A DNA stretch of 64,000 bases from Rhabditoides inermis (GCA_963966185.1 CAWZYM010000293.1:789001-853000), one strand, 5' to 3'; shown: positions 13,301 to 24,650, counted from the first letter of the stretch. The notes: generated by a model from the letters alone, not told the origin. Translations and numbers: made by a program.

Positions 13301-15350
13301 TATTGCTGGAATGAAACCTCCATCGATAATTGGCTAAAAATGAATTAATTGTGTTATAATCCGCCTTGGTGAAGGCGTGGGTTACTGTATGAGAGTGCGG
13401 GGTATGAGTGGGGGAGGATGAGGACGTGCGATATGAAAACGTAAATGAGTTGTGATCACTGGTACCAAGGGGCTTGGTAACAGAAGTGCAAATTGGGTTA
13501 GTGGAAAGAAGGAGATCGAGGATTCGATCCCCCCGGGTCGGCGAGCTGACCCGGTTGAACATGCCTAGAGTGTTAGTTAACTTACGCAATTCACCTGGTG
13601 GGAGCTCCTGGTTGGGGAAGACGCGTTCGTTGAAGTCACCGAGAATAAGAGTACTAGATGGTGAAGATACAGAGGTTATTAGATTACTATAAAATAGAGA
13701 GGAGGATGAGGCAGATAGGCTAGGTACACGGTAAGCCACCACAACACGCAACGGGGAATCGAGGCAAATGTCTACAACGATAGTCTCATAGATATTAGAA
13801 CTACTAACTAATAGAGAAGGGTACAATGTAGAAATAAGTATAGCGACTCCGCCACCGCACGTCGCGTTGGCATCGTCATCACCGAATCGGTCACAGCGGT
13901 AGATACGGAAAAGAGAGCGCGGATCAAGAAGAGAGTCAGAGAAGGAAGATGTTAGCCAAGTTTCAGCTACACAAATCACATCAACATTATTAGAGTATAT
14001 CAGATCATGAAAAGAATCTAGGTTTTTCTTAAGAGAGCGCGCATTGCAAAAATAGAATCTTATGTCTTTCCCAGAGGGAAGGGCGAGAGAGGGGGGACGG
14101 CATGAGAAGCCGGTTCAGCATGGTCGGGCCCAGACGAAGACACCGAGGCAGGAACGTGGGATCCATCCGCAGCAGGCGACGAGCGAGGGCACGGGCGAGC
14201 GGGCGACACCGGGGCTGCGGCACGGGGAACGGAGGTCGATCTGGAAAGAGTGACGCAGCGTCCATCCTTACTCATAATGCGAATTTTGTTCATGGGGGAA
14301 GCAGCTGTAGGCTGGGTGGCCCTCCTTCCTCTCTTCTTGCCTGCCTTAACGGGCGTGGCAAGCTGATCGAGGAGGGCTCCCACACTCCCCGAGAACTCCA
14401 CCTCCTCGCTCTCCCCCGTCTCCTCCTCCACCACCTCCATCGCATCAGACTCGACTGTGGTACCGACTACCATAGGCTTATCGCCATGTTGGGTGTTGGC
14501 CGCAGGAGTCGATGAACAGAGGGGCGGGAAGGCGTCCCCCGATGAGGTCGCCGCAGCCTGACCATTGGTGGACACCATCCGCTCCACGTTGGGTGCGGGA
14601 TGGAAGGCACGCGAATTCGCATTGCGGGAGCGGAGCCGCTCATTGTGAGCAGCGAGACCCGCACCGTCATACGAGATACGCGCATGCGCCTTGGCGAGGG
14701 CAATCTCAGAGCGAGGGAAACGAACGACATAACGGGAAAGCGCGGCGACAAAATACTTCGGGGTGTGGGAGTTGGTGAATACGAGTTTGAGGTTGCGAGG
14801 ATTGTGTCTGCTGTGGAGCGCACCGCCCAGCCGGTACACATCCACCACCGTGCCCTCAGCACCAATGGTGTTGAACAGCCATTCGACAGTGGAGCGGTCG
14901 TACTGCGACCGGGCATAGGGCGGTACGTCTCCCGGGGCTTCCGGAACCCCGGACAGCACGACACAATGGGTATGCTTGGTTTCAAGTTGGAAAACAATCA
15001 CCTGAGAGTTGGGCGATGAGGGTCCGTCGTACGGCTCGTCCAACTGCAGGGACATCAGTGGGCGCGGCGGCGGCATGGGCATAGGGACGGGCTTGGGCGG
15101 GGGCAAGTGGAACGACATCGGAGGAGGGCACGTACAGGTCACGCAGCGCGAACACGGCATCATCCTCAAACTTGGGTAATTAAACCTTTTATTTTACGCG
15201 CGGGGCTGCCTGCTCTCTATGCAACTATCCGGACTGTGCTCTTCTCTCTATATTCTATTTTTTTGTTCGTTGCAGGCCACACGCTCGACGTGATCCAGAG
15301 TCACGAGAAGGAGATCGACACACTGCTCGAACTCGCCGATAAGTACTTGG

Positions 15351-15382
<32 letters not shown>

Positions 15383-15714
15383 CACCTTACTAGCTGTCGG
15401 GCGTGGCGTACCACTGTGAGCTGCTTCTCCGCAAGGAAACCGGCCTGACCACGGAGAGACTCATGCAGAGACTCGACACCGCCGTCGTATTCAAGCTGGC
15501 CGGAGTGCAGGTGCGATTCTCTCTCTCTCTCTCCGTCTCACCATTATTATTTGTGTATTTCGTGATAGCCTTTCAGGAGCACCTGGTTAGGCAGGTGACG
15601 CGCGCGATCGTGGTGGAGATGATGGACCTGCCGGGTTGGGAGTGCATTCACGGAGACACCTCCCGGCTGTTGCTCAAGTTCATGGCCGACGATGCCAAGG
15701 CGAACACACCCTGA
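8193..15714 (+). CDS. Membrane-anchored MATH/BTB (BATH-like) protein 2, split by a LINE insertion
   Basis: Fifteen exons give 476 residues. The ATG immediately follows the acceptor TTTTTTTCAG. Residues about 35-75 hold two hydrophobic stretches (SVLLLCLLLSLGGYW; VAAALATAAFM), matching the layout of paralogue 1. Short Ser/Thr-rich exons (8635-8904) follow, then a MATH-like region (9456-10299, with TSPWWIRDNDPFTW and RGIGASCFEA), a BTB domain (10450-10843 and 15276-15349) and the same C-terminal extension (15394-15510, 15577-15714). The intron at 10844-15275 corresponds to a 45-bp intron in paralogue 1 and holds an antisense non-LTR retrotransposon, yet frame and splice sites on both sides are intact (CACTG|GCCAC-type phase 1 join). 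The intron after 8596 appears to be GC-AG. Whether the gene is still expressed across the insertion cannot be told from sequence. Confidence 0.85.
10400..10432 (+). repeat. Poly-C tract in intron
   Basis: A run of more than 20 C lies just upstream of the acceptor CTTGTAG at 10449, after a (CT)n tract. Homopolymers of this length are error-prone in sequencing. Confidence 0.8.
11280..14060 (-). CDS. LINE ORF2: endonuclease and reverse transcriptase
   Basis: An uninterrupted frame of at least 926 codons on the minus strand. N-terminal endonuclease motifs are visible: CNARSLKKNLDS, then CVAETWL, LGDFNE and SDHNSF. The reverse transcriptase follows, with NYRPISL, a KAFDTV block, GVPQGSVLGPLLFLIFINDI and the catalytic YADD. 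The C-terminus (ending HPFPSHA) has the W-N-x-L-P pattern common in CR1/Jockey-type proteins. The reading frame stays open past the ORF1 stop at 14060-14062 and contains no ATG before the catalytic ETWL motif. The first conventional start-like codon is a GTG at 13979, inside the endonuclease domain. The coordinates here run only to the ORF1 stop. Confidence 0.92.
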   Translation of the reverse strand, partial: RFYFCNARSLKKNLDSFHDLIYSNNVDVICVAETWLTSSFSDSLLDPRSLFRIYRCDRFGDDDANATCGGGVAILISTLYPSLLVSSSNIYETIVVDICLDSPLRVVVAYRVPSLSASSSSLFYSNLITSVSSPSSTLILGDFNERVFPNQELPPGELRKLTNTLGMFNRVSSPTRGDRILDLLLSTNPICTSVTKPLGTSDHNSFTFSYRTSSSSPTHTPHSHTVTHAFTKADYNTINSFLANYRWRFHSSNIDLTYSSILEAIRESIDLFVPVIAPDSRSDHAPPHVQRARRRVDAAWERRGESEDAFAHFVSAQRDYNKACRSYARWTERKVATSGSPKRFFSYFGKRLKGKPRDISTIACDDGTISTDPQIISNTMANYFARVYTPPTQSINPPFAPRTPSTLPPFLFTLIDVLAAFKKLKSSLAATPEDIPSYFIKRIESSIAPVLVKLFNMSLLTCSVPSAWRTAVVTPLLKKGDPTLPTNYRPISLVSAFSKIMEYCVRDKLISFFLTNSLFNSRQFGFLPKHSTTSQLSLCLSLWCDAISRGDQVDVVYIDFAKAFDTVSHQFLLHKLKAYGINDSLVSWLSSYLESRTFVVKNGTALSSPLSCPSGVPQGSVLGPLLFLIFINDISDSIESEVFIYADDLKISRSIVEPMIDFLVLARDLERIDAWARLWQMIVSTSKSRHLQIGLKHDCPFLLSGLELQKVVDSVSDLGVEVSPDLSPRAHISKIVKKANRVSYLITAASVSPCLSTFVTLFNTYCRPILENASVVWSPNLRCDIDDVEEVQRRFSRFALYKLGYPSFDMSYEERLSILGLKSLEYRRLELDLIFCFRVLAGLESAELSGMFEVLPARRQSRRPNTRQLARSAIKTPVVYNSFSKRVVRVWNDLPDSIVNTSSLISFKEALSKFDLHTIHPFPSHA
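14060..15169 (-). CDS. LINE ORF1 protein
   Basis: An open frame of about 370 codons directly upstream of ORF2 in the same element. It has a Pro/Met-rich N-terminus, a central block around VVLSGVPEAP, YDRSTVEWLFNTIG and VVDVYRLGG..RNLKLVFTN resembling nucleic-acid-binding ORF1 regions of CR1-like elements, then a Ser/Ala/Pro-rich basic tail ending FPLGKT. No zinc knuckle is seen. The start codon is uncertain: a pair of ATGs lies at 15161-15166, with a TTG just upstream. Confidence 0.7.
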   Translation of the reverse strand: MRMMPCSRCVTCTCPPPMSFHLPPPKPVPMPMPPPRPLMSLQLDEPYDGPSSPNSQVIVFQLETKHTHCVVLSGVPEAPGDVPPYARSQYDRSTVEWLFNTIGAEGTVVDVYRLGGALHSRHNPRNLKLVFTNSHTPKYFVAALSRYVVRFPRSEIALAKAHARISYDGAGLAAHNERLRSRNANSRAFHPAPNVERMVSTNGQAAATSSGDAFPPLCSSTPAANTQHGDKPMVVGTTVESDAMEVVEEETGESEEVEFSGSVGALLDQLATPVKAGKKRGRRATQPTAASPMNKIRIMSKDGRCVTLSRSTSVPRAAAPVSPARPCPRSSPAADGSHVPASVSSSGPDHAEPASHAVPPLSPFPLGKT

Positions 15715-15893
15715 TCAGCGAGAACAAGCTTCCAAGGCTCTTCACTTACCATTCCGACTATGCCCAGTACTTACTTTTGTCTTGAGTTAGATATTGTTCA
15801 CCGTTTTTGTTTTCTGTTTCTGTAGAAGTGTTGCTTTGCGGATTTGTTATTATTTACCTCAAGTTGAAAATGTGTTGTTGTTGTTCTTATGTC

Positions 15894-15899
15894 AATAAA
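15894..15899 (+). terminator. Poly(A) signal AATAAA of BATH-like gene 2
   Basis: AATAAA lies 180 bp after the TGA at 15714, in an AT-rich 3' region. Confidence 0.65.
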
Positions 15900-17464
15900 A
15901 TGTCTTTGTCGCGTTACTTTATCATGTTCTCGTTACTAGACTAGACACGCACAGTCAGAGTTTCTCGATCCCTCTGGATCTCTTCTGATAAAAAGCAAGC
16001 ATGCCTGTGAATGAGTACCTGTTCTTATCATTTTATCTCGTTCTAATGAGTGATAAAAATGATAACAACCCCGCACACGTTACGTCTCCAAAGCACCCCG
16101 TTGTTGTTTCATGTGTGGTGTGTTTTCATTTTTGTCATAGCTGTGGGGTAGCTCACATGTCTAGAGGTGTAACACCGCACTTCATCTGCCAGCGAGGTAG
16201 CTCGAAAACTATCTCTCTCGCGCAGATACTACAGTCGCCGGACAGACTATTTTATTCGTTCGAATCGCGAGAGGTAACGGGAAAATGAGAGCGGGCGCGC
16301 TAACCGTCTGCGTCTCTTCTCTCCCCACAGTATTTTCGCGCGTGAATTCGAATATTTTGCCGTTAATAGGTGCCTTAATTCCGAGCACTGGATATTGAAC
16401 GGTATATGGTCTTCACTAGAAAAAACTTACGATTAAAATGGAATGCTATTATATTTAGTTCCATCACTTTTATGCGTTAATCGCAAATCCTTGCCTTGAA
16501 TGGTGAAATGATTCCTTATCTTTGTATGCATGTATCGTACTTTTGAGATGCTAAATGCTAGGTTTATTCTTGATACATCGTGATGATGATTACATTTTTT
16601 ATTCACTTTTTTTCTATCTTAGCTATATTATATATGTCTTTTTTTAAAGTCACGAATTCCTTTTAACGTTTCCTGTTTGAAAAAAGAAGTGAAAACATCG
16701 TCATGTATCTCTTTTTAGCTTTAGAGCTTCTTTTTATACTTGCACATGTCTCGACATATTGACGGTATGTGAAATTTTTACTACACTTTCTGAGTCTGTT
16801 TCGTATGTGATCTCAGGAAAAGGAAGGAAAAGGAAGATGTACAAGTTAACAACAGTGTTCGTTGTTCCTTATATGTCGTGCCATGAGAATGAGAACATGA
16901 GTTACAACATTCTAATCTATATTTTTTCCACATATCTGTATCGTTAGCTTTTGATTTTTTGTCGCTTCATTATATCCTATCCTATTACTCTTCATTATCT
17001 ATGATTCTTATTACTCTTATCGCATTATAGTGAATGTTCAAAAATCACAACAGTAAATCGTGAAGGCAACTTTCGACACTCACTAGTGACTATCATTTCC
17101 TATAACCCGAATTTCATAACAGCATAACAACGCGATGCACTGATAATCACATCATTTATGCTGTTTCTTGTTTCTTGTACTTGTTGCACACACCACTCAC
17201 ACAAAAATCACAAAACATTGATCTGTGAATTGTGACCAAGACTTCTGCTCACATACAACTGTCTATTGCTTCCCACGTGAAAACGAAACAGCGAACAGAT
17301 TGAGAGTCGTCTGATATTGCAATTTCATTATTTGGCATTCTTCGATCTTTACAGTGGCACTGTCTTCGATGCTCCGTTTTGATTCAGATTTGCGTTGGCT
17401 CACAGTAACACTGCGCCATATACACTTTCCTAAAGAACTGACGAGGATTCACCTGATTATTCCA
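15900..17464 (+). other. Intergenic region upstream of the glucuronosyltransferase
   Basis: About 1.6 kb of AT-rich sequence without a convincing coding exon. It ends in the acceptor ATTATTCCAG one base before the next ATG. Promoter or outron sequence is expected here, but no specific element can be assigned. Confidence 0.5.
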
Positions 17465-17466
17465 GG

Positions 17467-18147
17467 ATGAGGCACCTACTCCTCTCTCTCCTCCTCCTCC
17501 TCCTTCTCCTCCCGCACTGTCTCTCCCACAAGATCCTCGTCTACAACCCGCTGTTCGCCATGTCTCACGTCAAGACACTCAATCAGATAGCAGAGGTACT
17601 GGCAGAAGCCGGGCACGATGTGGTGAGTGGGGGGTACGATAGAGGGGTGGGTACGGTAGAGGGGTGGGTACGGTAGAGGGGTACGGTAGAGGGGTACGGT
17701 AGAGGGGTACGGTAGAGGGGTAAGGGAGTGCAAAGGAACTTCGAATGGTACAGAGCGTACAGAGTCCTATTAGCTCTCTCCTGCCTACTCATCATTTTCA
17801 TATATCATTTAATATGTGATTGTGCACCATCTGTGAAAAAAAACCATGGATGTGGAGTACGGGTAACTAAGTCAAGTGCTTATCGACAATAAATTAAATT
17901 ACTCACATGATAATGCACATTTTTACACATTTACTGAAACGTACCACCCAATCCAACTTGATATGTCTCTTATTACAAATAAATCAAGTACAAATAAATT
18001 TTTTGCCTTACCAGGTGCAACTGCAACCCTCCTGTTCGCCACTCGTCGATCCGCCTAAATCACAGTATTCAACGGCTATAGTTGTGCCCCCGCCGCCACT
18101 CTACGAAACCAAACCCATGCAGTTCGATGAATTCCTGGAAGAGGTGA

Positions 18148-18180
<33 letters not shown>

Positions 18181-18452
18181 ACTATCTCTTCCTCTCTCTC
18201 TCTATCTCTCTCTTAATTTCTCTCTCTCAAATCAATGTATTTTCCAGCTAGCCACGGTCTCGTGGAATCGTGGATACACTCCCTTCGAGAGTCTGGGAGT
18301 GAGTGATCAGTGTATTCTGTCAACCAATGCGAGATGACAACATGTATGTACATAGTATAGATACAGCAACAGAACAAGTAACACATTCCTTCTATTATTA
18401 CTCTTTTAGTGGAGAGCTCTCATAGACGTCAACGCGGCACAGTGCAAGTGTG

Positions 18453-18499
<47 letters not shown>

Positions 18500-18511
18500 T
18501 CCTCTCTCTCC

Positions 18512-18562
<51 letters not shown>

Positions 18563-19266
18563 GCTCTCGCTCGTACATTTACATGATAGTTAGTCTACGT
18601 GAATCCTCCAGTGTGACTTTTACGTTGTTTGTGTGAAAAAAATCTGCAATAACACATGAATACATTAATATAAACCTCTTTCAGACACTCTCTCCTACCC
18701 CGGTCTGCTGGACCGGTTGAGAGCTGAGAAGTTCGACTTTGCTCTGTCCGAGACATTCGAGTTTTGCGGATTTGGTGAGTATGCTGGAGTAGAAAAATAC
18801 TATGATACCCTTTTGCTTATCTACAATCCGCGAAGAGAGTTCTAGATAAGAAAGAGCGTCACGTGGTCAGAGCTCAGAGTCGGCGCGGGGCCAAACACAA
18901 AAAGGGAACTGCTTACAATCCACACAAATGAATGATAAAAAACACGTGATAACACAACCGAAGCAAACCAAATTGAAACCAATACATAGTGTGCGATAGG
19001 AATGAGTGACAATGAAACATCACTAGCAGATTCAAACAAAGTAGGGCTTTTCAAAGTACTTAGATACAGAAGAAGGATATATACTAAATTCTAAATATAT
19101 AGCACCAATCAATAGTATCGACTTATGCACAAATTGTTCAAGGCATCTTCCACGAGGCGGGTATCGATCGCTACGCGGTCGCTTCGACTACTGGAATGAT
19201 GGAGTTCGTGGGGGACATGGTGGGAGTGCCCAATGCACTCAGCTACGTGCCAGGTGGGAATGGTCC

Positions 19267-19305
<39 letters not shown>

Positions 19306-20479
19306 CATCTTCTTTTCTCTCTCCCTTTGTCTCTCTCTGTCTCTGTCTATTTTATTATTTAAGTCCTTACCCAGAATGATCACGAATGTAGTTAGCCTTC
19401 GTCGTTTATGTGATTTTTGTGACTTTTCTATGATGCCAAAAAGTGCACGGATTATTCGAGGAAACAGCTTACGGCAGCTGCCGAGAACTTTTAATCAGGA
19501 CATCATGACAATCATTTTCAGCGGTGTTCGCGTCAGTTGGCAACGAGATGTCACTGTGGAATAGGATGGAGAATGTGCTAGCCAAGTGGTCGCATGGTCT
19601 CCTATACACGTGAGTGAAGGCAAGAATGTAAACAAATGCGTAAACAATGTGAACAACAAAAGTAACAAACACTTAAACAATAAAATAAACAACAAAGTCA
19701 CTGCTTCAGGTATGGTGAACACGTCTACGATGCTATCTTCAACGAACACAATCCTGAGATTCCTCCATCCAGAGTACGTTTTTTCTTCTTCAAAAGGCAG
19801 TGTAATTGCTTTCAAATACAGTGGCAGCAAATATATAAAAGGTGAAACGTATCTCAACTTAGGAGCTGGTCGCTCGCTCGTCGCTCGTCTTCACCAACGA
19901 CGATCCCCTGCTCGACTTTCCGAGGCCCACTCTGGCCAAGATTGTCCCGATCGGAGGGATATCTGTGGTGAAGAAGGAAGGGTTGAATGAGGTAAGAGAG
20001 AGAGAGAGGAGAGAGCGAGAGAAGGGGGAAGAGAGAGAGAGAAAAAGAGAGAGAGAGTAATGCATCCTTCAGTTCTGGAACCGCACGCTCTCCCTCCGTC
20101 CGCGCAACGTGTTGGTCTCGTTCGGCACCATCTCCCTCTCCCGACTCATGCCGGCGGAATACAAGAAGGCGTTGCTGCAGGCCATAGAGTGAGTCTCTCT
20201 CTCTCCCTCCCCCCTCTCTCCCTCTCTCTCTCTCTCTATCTCTCTCTCCCTCTCTCTACCTTTCTCCCTCCCTTCAGCCGCTTCCCGAATACGACCTTCA
20301 TCTGGAAGTACGAGCGACCGGAGGACCAGCCGGCAGAGGGAAGAGTGAACGTGGTGGTGAACGAGTGGATGCCACAGAGCGAGCTGCTGGGTGAGTGGAA
20401 GGGAGAGAGGGGGAGGGGAGAGAGAAAGAGAAAGAGAGGGAGACGGGGGAGAGGGAGAAAGAGATAGATAGAGAAAGAA

Positions 20480-20512
<33 letters not shown>

Positions 20513-22245
20513 GGTGAGAGAGAGAGGGAGGAAGGGAGAGAGAGGGGGGGGGAGAGATCCTGTTCCAGCCGACCCGCGCGTCTCTCTCTTCATCACGCAC
20601 GGCGGCATGGGATCGACTCAGGCGAGTGACTCTAGTATAGGCGGGGAGAGGAAAGCTTAACTTTTACGAATCGAAAATGCTCTTGCCAAAACACTTTCTG
20701 AGCTTTATCTTTATGAAAGTTTTGAGATTTCTGCGAGCAAAAGTTGAGTAGAGCCTCGACTCTTGCCGTCAACAGCTCTTATATTTCAGGAAGCCGTGCA
20801 CAGGGGCGTTCCGCAGATGGTCGTTCCGATGTTCGCCGATCAGTACAGAAACGGAAAGTGAGTATATTCCTCTCTCTCTCTCCCTCTCTCTTCCTCTCTC
20901 TCTCTCCCTCTCTCTCTCTCTCTTTCTCTCGTATTTTCATTGAGAGTAAGTAGTGAAGAAAGCGAGAACAATAGCACTTTTCAAAAAAAAAAACTAAAAA
21001 AAATCCTGCGTAGTTTTGTTTTCAAACTTGTGTCTCTTTTGCAAGCGTATGTTTCATTTCAACATCCTAGTAACCTAGTATTATTGTAATTGATGTACAT
21101 CAATCCTGCTTCCATAAGTGATAGGCTTTCATGCACGACTACAATGAACAGTTGGTTGCCAGATCGCTTTCGTTTCATGAGCCGTGTATCTATCGCAGTG
21201 AAGAGTGGTTTACAATACTTTTTCCATAAAATTGAAAATGAATTCTCTCTAGTGAAGTTCTCGCAATAAGTGTGTTGTGGGCTAGTTCAGAGGAAAAAGA
21301 GTCAGCTCTCGGTAATAGAACGGAAAGCAAGAGATATGTAGTTACATAATTCGAAATCTCCGGAAGAAATAATCTCTGTGACGCAAGCACGCAATCTATA
21401 CTCTTATAGGGCTACTGTGGAGTAGTTCCATAGTCTGTCTTCGATCCCCTCCGCAAAGTATTTTCTCGAATCGGGGGCTACCTTCACTCTATTGTTTCCT
21501 ACCCCCGCATACGCTGCTCTAGTCAACAGTGTCTGGGGGCAGGAAATCCCTTGGTCTGTCTGCGCATCGTCTGGGCAAGGATCGAGTAGCCTCTGAACCC
21601 TGTCGAAACTCCTCTCAGTTCTGTACCGCGCATCTCACCATATTGTATCGCTACCATAACTATGTATGTATAAAGATAAATGTTGCAGAATGATGGCTCG
21701 CGCGGGCAGCGGAGTGCTCTTTCCGAAGACTGACCTATCATCTGCCGACAAGATAGAGGATACTATCAGAATGATGCTGGAGGAAGAACAGTGAGTTTCC
21801 TCCTCTGTCATTCACTCTTCTGAATCTTGCAGATATCACTCGAAAGCCGCGCACGTTGCCTCGATGCTTGCGAATCGCCCGTTCACAGCGAGAGATGTAC
21901 GTTTCAGAAAGACGTTAAACTGATCGGCATATGTATACGTTTTAATTAATTCTCTGTTAGTTCTTGTTTCGTTTCCGACCGAATTTATAATGTGAAATGA
22001 TTTTTAGAATAAAAATAATATCATTTCAGATGTTGATTCGGAACGTGGAGTTCGCGGCGACCTTCGGTGATCTGGATATGATGGATCCAGTGGATGGAAA
22101 GAGGCTGTGGTACTTCCAGTACCATCTATGGGACGTCTATGTCCTATTCGCATCCATAGTCCTCATCTGTGTGTTCTCATCGTATAAGATTCTCCGATTC
22201 GCTTGCTCATTCGTGTGTCGAAGCGCTAAAGTGAAAACGAACTGA
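17467..22245 (+). CDS. UDP-glucuronosyltransferase (UGT)
   Basis: Sixteen exons give 529 residues, the usual length of nematode UGTs. The ATG lies one base after a splice acceptor. Seen: a Leu-rich signal peptide (residues 1-20), an N-terminal aglycone-binding half starting KILVYNPLFAMSHVKTLNQI, then the C-terminal UDP-sugar-binding half with VLVSFGTIS, the donor-site signature spread over exons 20278-20857 (EWMPQSELLADPRVSLF, ITHGGMGSTQEAVHRGVP, MFADQYRNGK), and a C-terminal transmembrane helix (VYVLFASIVLICVF) followed by a basic cytosolic tail. The enzyme class moves glucuronic acid or glucose from UDP-sugars to small lipophilic molecules in the ER lumen, for detoxification or hormone inactivation; the substrate is unknown. 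The exon ending at 20621 is followed by GCGAGT, a GC-AG intron inside the signature. Confidence 0.93.
17629..17725 (+). repeat. 13-bp minisatellite (GGTAGAGGGGTAC) in UGT intron 1
   Basis: Tandem copies of a G-rich 13-mer, the last few perfect, follow the first donor site. The G-run spacing could allow G-quadruplex formation in the sense RNA; that is inference only. Confidence 0.85.
18452..18562 (+). repeat. (CT)n microsatellite in UGT intron
   Basis: About 110 bp of CT repeats directly follow the donor GTGGGT at 18450. Confidence 0.9.
20391..20556 (+). repeat. (GA)n-rich intron of UGT
   Basis: Nearly the whole intron between exons 20278-20390 and 20569-20621 is GA/GGGA repeat. This gene therefore carries both GA-sense and CT-sense tracts in different introns. 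Confidence 0.85.
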
Positions 22246-23364
22246 TTGTGTAAGTGCATTGTATACTATGTATTTTTTATTTTATTTGTGTTCATGTGTA
22301 GAGACTTGAACTATTGAACCATGAATATTATGAATATTGAAACATGCAAGACGCGAACAATATATGCAAGACGTGAAACTCGTAAGCTTTCCGATAGAAG
22401 CAAAAACCTACGAACATTTCAAAGTAAGAGTAACTTTGTTTCTAATGTGTCGTAGTGTATACACTGGATTTACAATGAAAAACCACAATCATTTTATACT
22501 ACCAGATTTAGAATTGAAAATCCAATGAATCCGATTTGTCTCGTTCAGATTTCGGCAATTAGTCTGCGTCGCAAACCACAGTTGTTTTTGCGTCACCTTG
22601 ATGAACCGTGTGATAATTGATTGCCACATCAGTCTACTAAATCAGCTCTCTCTCCCCCCCTCTCTCTCTCGCTCTCTCTCTCTCTCTTTCTCTCTCTCTA
22701 TCATTCTACTCCACTCCCCTATCATGGTCATTCATTTCGCACCCGAGACGATGGGGCGATTTTGATTGATACCTCACTAACCTACTTTTCACAGTTTCCT
22801 CTGCGCCTCTCCTTCTCGCATAGTATATCGCCGTCTCTGCTCCTCTCGTTTCGCTCCACTCTCTCGCTCCACTCTCGCCTTTGCCGCTGCGCGACAGCCG
22901 TTTTATAACGGCGGCACAATGATGGATGAAAGAGAAAACGTCACGCTCGGGTTACGGTATATGATTTATCGCTAGTACATGAAGATATTATACGTTTTAG
23001 TGTACAGAAAAAAGGCTCTCTCTATCTCTATCTCTCTCTCTTTCTAATTCCTGATCAAGAGATCTATTACAGTAACGAAGTTCCCATAATATGCGGCCAC
23101 ATGACTGGCATCCGGTGGCAACTCAACACAGTTCAGTTATGATATGACTCACTGTTTGTGCACACAGTATAAGATATGCACGTAATCCCCCAGATCGCAT
23201 ATCCCCCGGGTGATTAGTCATGTATCCATCTGAAATCGCCACGCATTTCGGAAATGGTCGAAATATCCCTTATCAACGTATCATTCCGCTTGGATAGGCG
23301 ACTGATCGGTTATAGGCAGATCCGATTTACGACTCATAACACGCGTAAATCACTCTCTCCTTCG

Positions 23365-23410
<46 letters not shown>

Positions 23411-24608
23411 GAATAGGGATACTGATATAGGGATATGATCTCGATTTCATCGATCAGTCAGTCCACAGTTTCACAACCATTCACACAGTTGCGTTCCTTC
23501 CAGCTTTTCTGGAAAACAGGATCTCAGAAATCGTCGCTGGGTGAGAATTTCAGTTTTCAAAAGTGCGTTTTTATGTTGTATGTACAGCCTGTGCTCTCTC
23601 ATCACTTCATTGTCTCTTGTCGAGTGTCCAATTAGAACAGTCTTACAGTAGCCTTGATAAATGAGCCATCGATCAATCGAATGAGGTGCTGGGTGATACA
23701 GTGATGAACTGATTAAGTGCCTGGGGCGATTTGGAACGTGGCCAGGTGGCCATATTAGGAAACACTCGGTATTTCGCACACCTTTCCGTTCTTGGCAGTA
23801 TCAGTGTCCTTGGCTTACTTATGAATGGAGTGAACTGATGTGTCTATTCCCGCATTCGATTTCAATGTCAACTCCACTTCATTATTGCCCCGCGCTACTA
23901 ATTCGCTGATTTACTACAGCCACACACATTCTTGCGTGGGAGAGATTCATCTAATCAAATCACAATATTATCATTGTTCGTCCTTCGTCTCTGCGTGGTG
24001 CGCGAAACAATATCGAAAATGTCAAAGTTCATTGCTTATTGTACAATGTTGTGATTGCGCGTCTCTCGGAAGAGAAAGGAGACTGTCTGTGATGACTGTA
24101 TGATTCAGATGTGCCATTAAACATCGCTGGGATTTCTCGAGATTCCGACTGGTGATAAGTATGTTGGAATAGCATTAGTGGGTCAGTACAATGCATCACT
24201 CCGCCGGAAACCACTGGCCCAGTGTGTGAGTTTTGATGGTATCAGCTGGAACTGTGAGAATGAATGGGTAGAGGGGCTCGAATGCGCGATTTCGAGCTAG
24301 GTAAGATTAGGATCTTTCTCTCTCTCTCCACTCTCTCTCTCTCTGCGCTCTCGCACTATCACCCTGACCGATTTCCGAATCACCAGGTGGATTGATTGCG
24401 AGAAGTCTGTGCAACTGTTGTTTCCCGAAATCCGAAACAGTCGCTTTCCCATCTTATTCCGAACAACATGTGTATTTTACTGCGCAAAAAGAGAGAGAGA
24501 GGTGATAAAATGATTTGAAGGCGTCTGACTCTCTCACGATCACTTACTCCCTATGTGATGTCTGGCAAGGACTGTAGAATGTCTACAGTCCCCGCCCTTC
24601 TCTCTCTT

Positions 24609-24650
<42 letters not shown>

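Larger units (their letters stand above)
11000..15180 (-). mobile_element. Non-LTR retrotransposon (CR1/Jockey-like LINE), antisense in an intron
   Basis: Two long minus-strand open frames in the order ORF1 then ORF2 fill most of the 10844-15275 intron. ORF2 has apurinic-type endonuclease and reverse transcriptase domains, no RNase H and no integrase. Both frames lack stop codons, which suggests a fairly recent insertion. Exact ends and target-site duplication could not be set by eye, so the coordinates are approximate. No clear poly(A) tail is visible at the 3' (low-coordinate) end; a G-run and TG-rich stretch lie at 11230-11280. Confidence 0.85.

Noticed and set aside
14467..14997. Alternative long frames overlapping LINE ORF1
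   Set aside because: They lack family resemblance and lie in other frames of the GC-rich ORF1 region.
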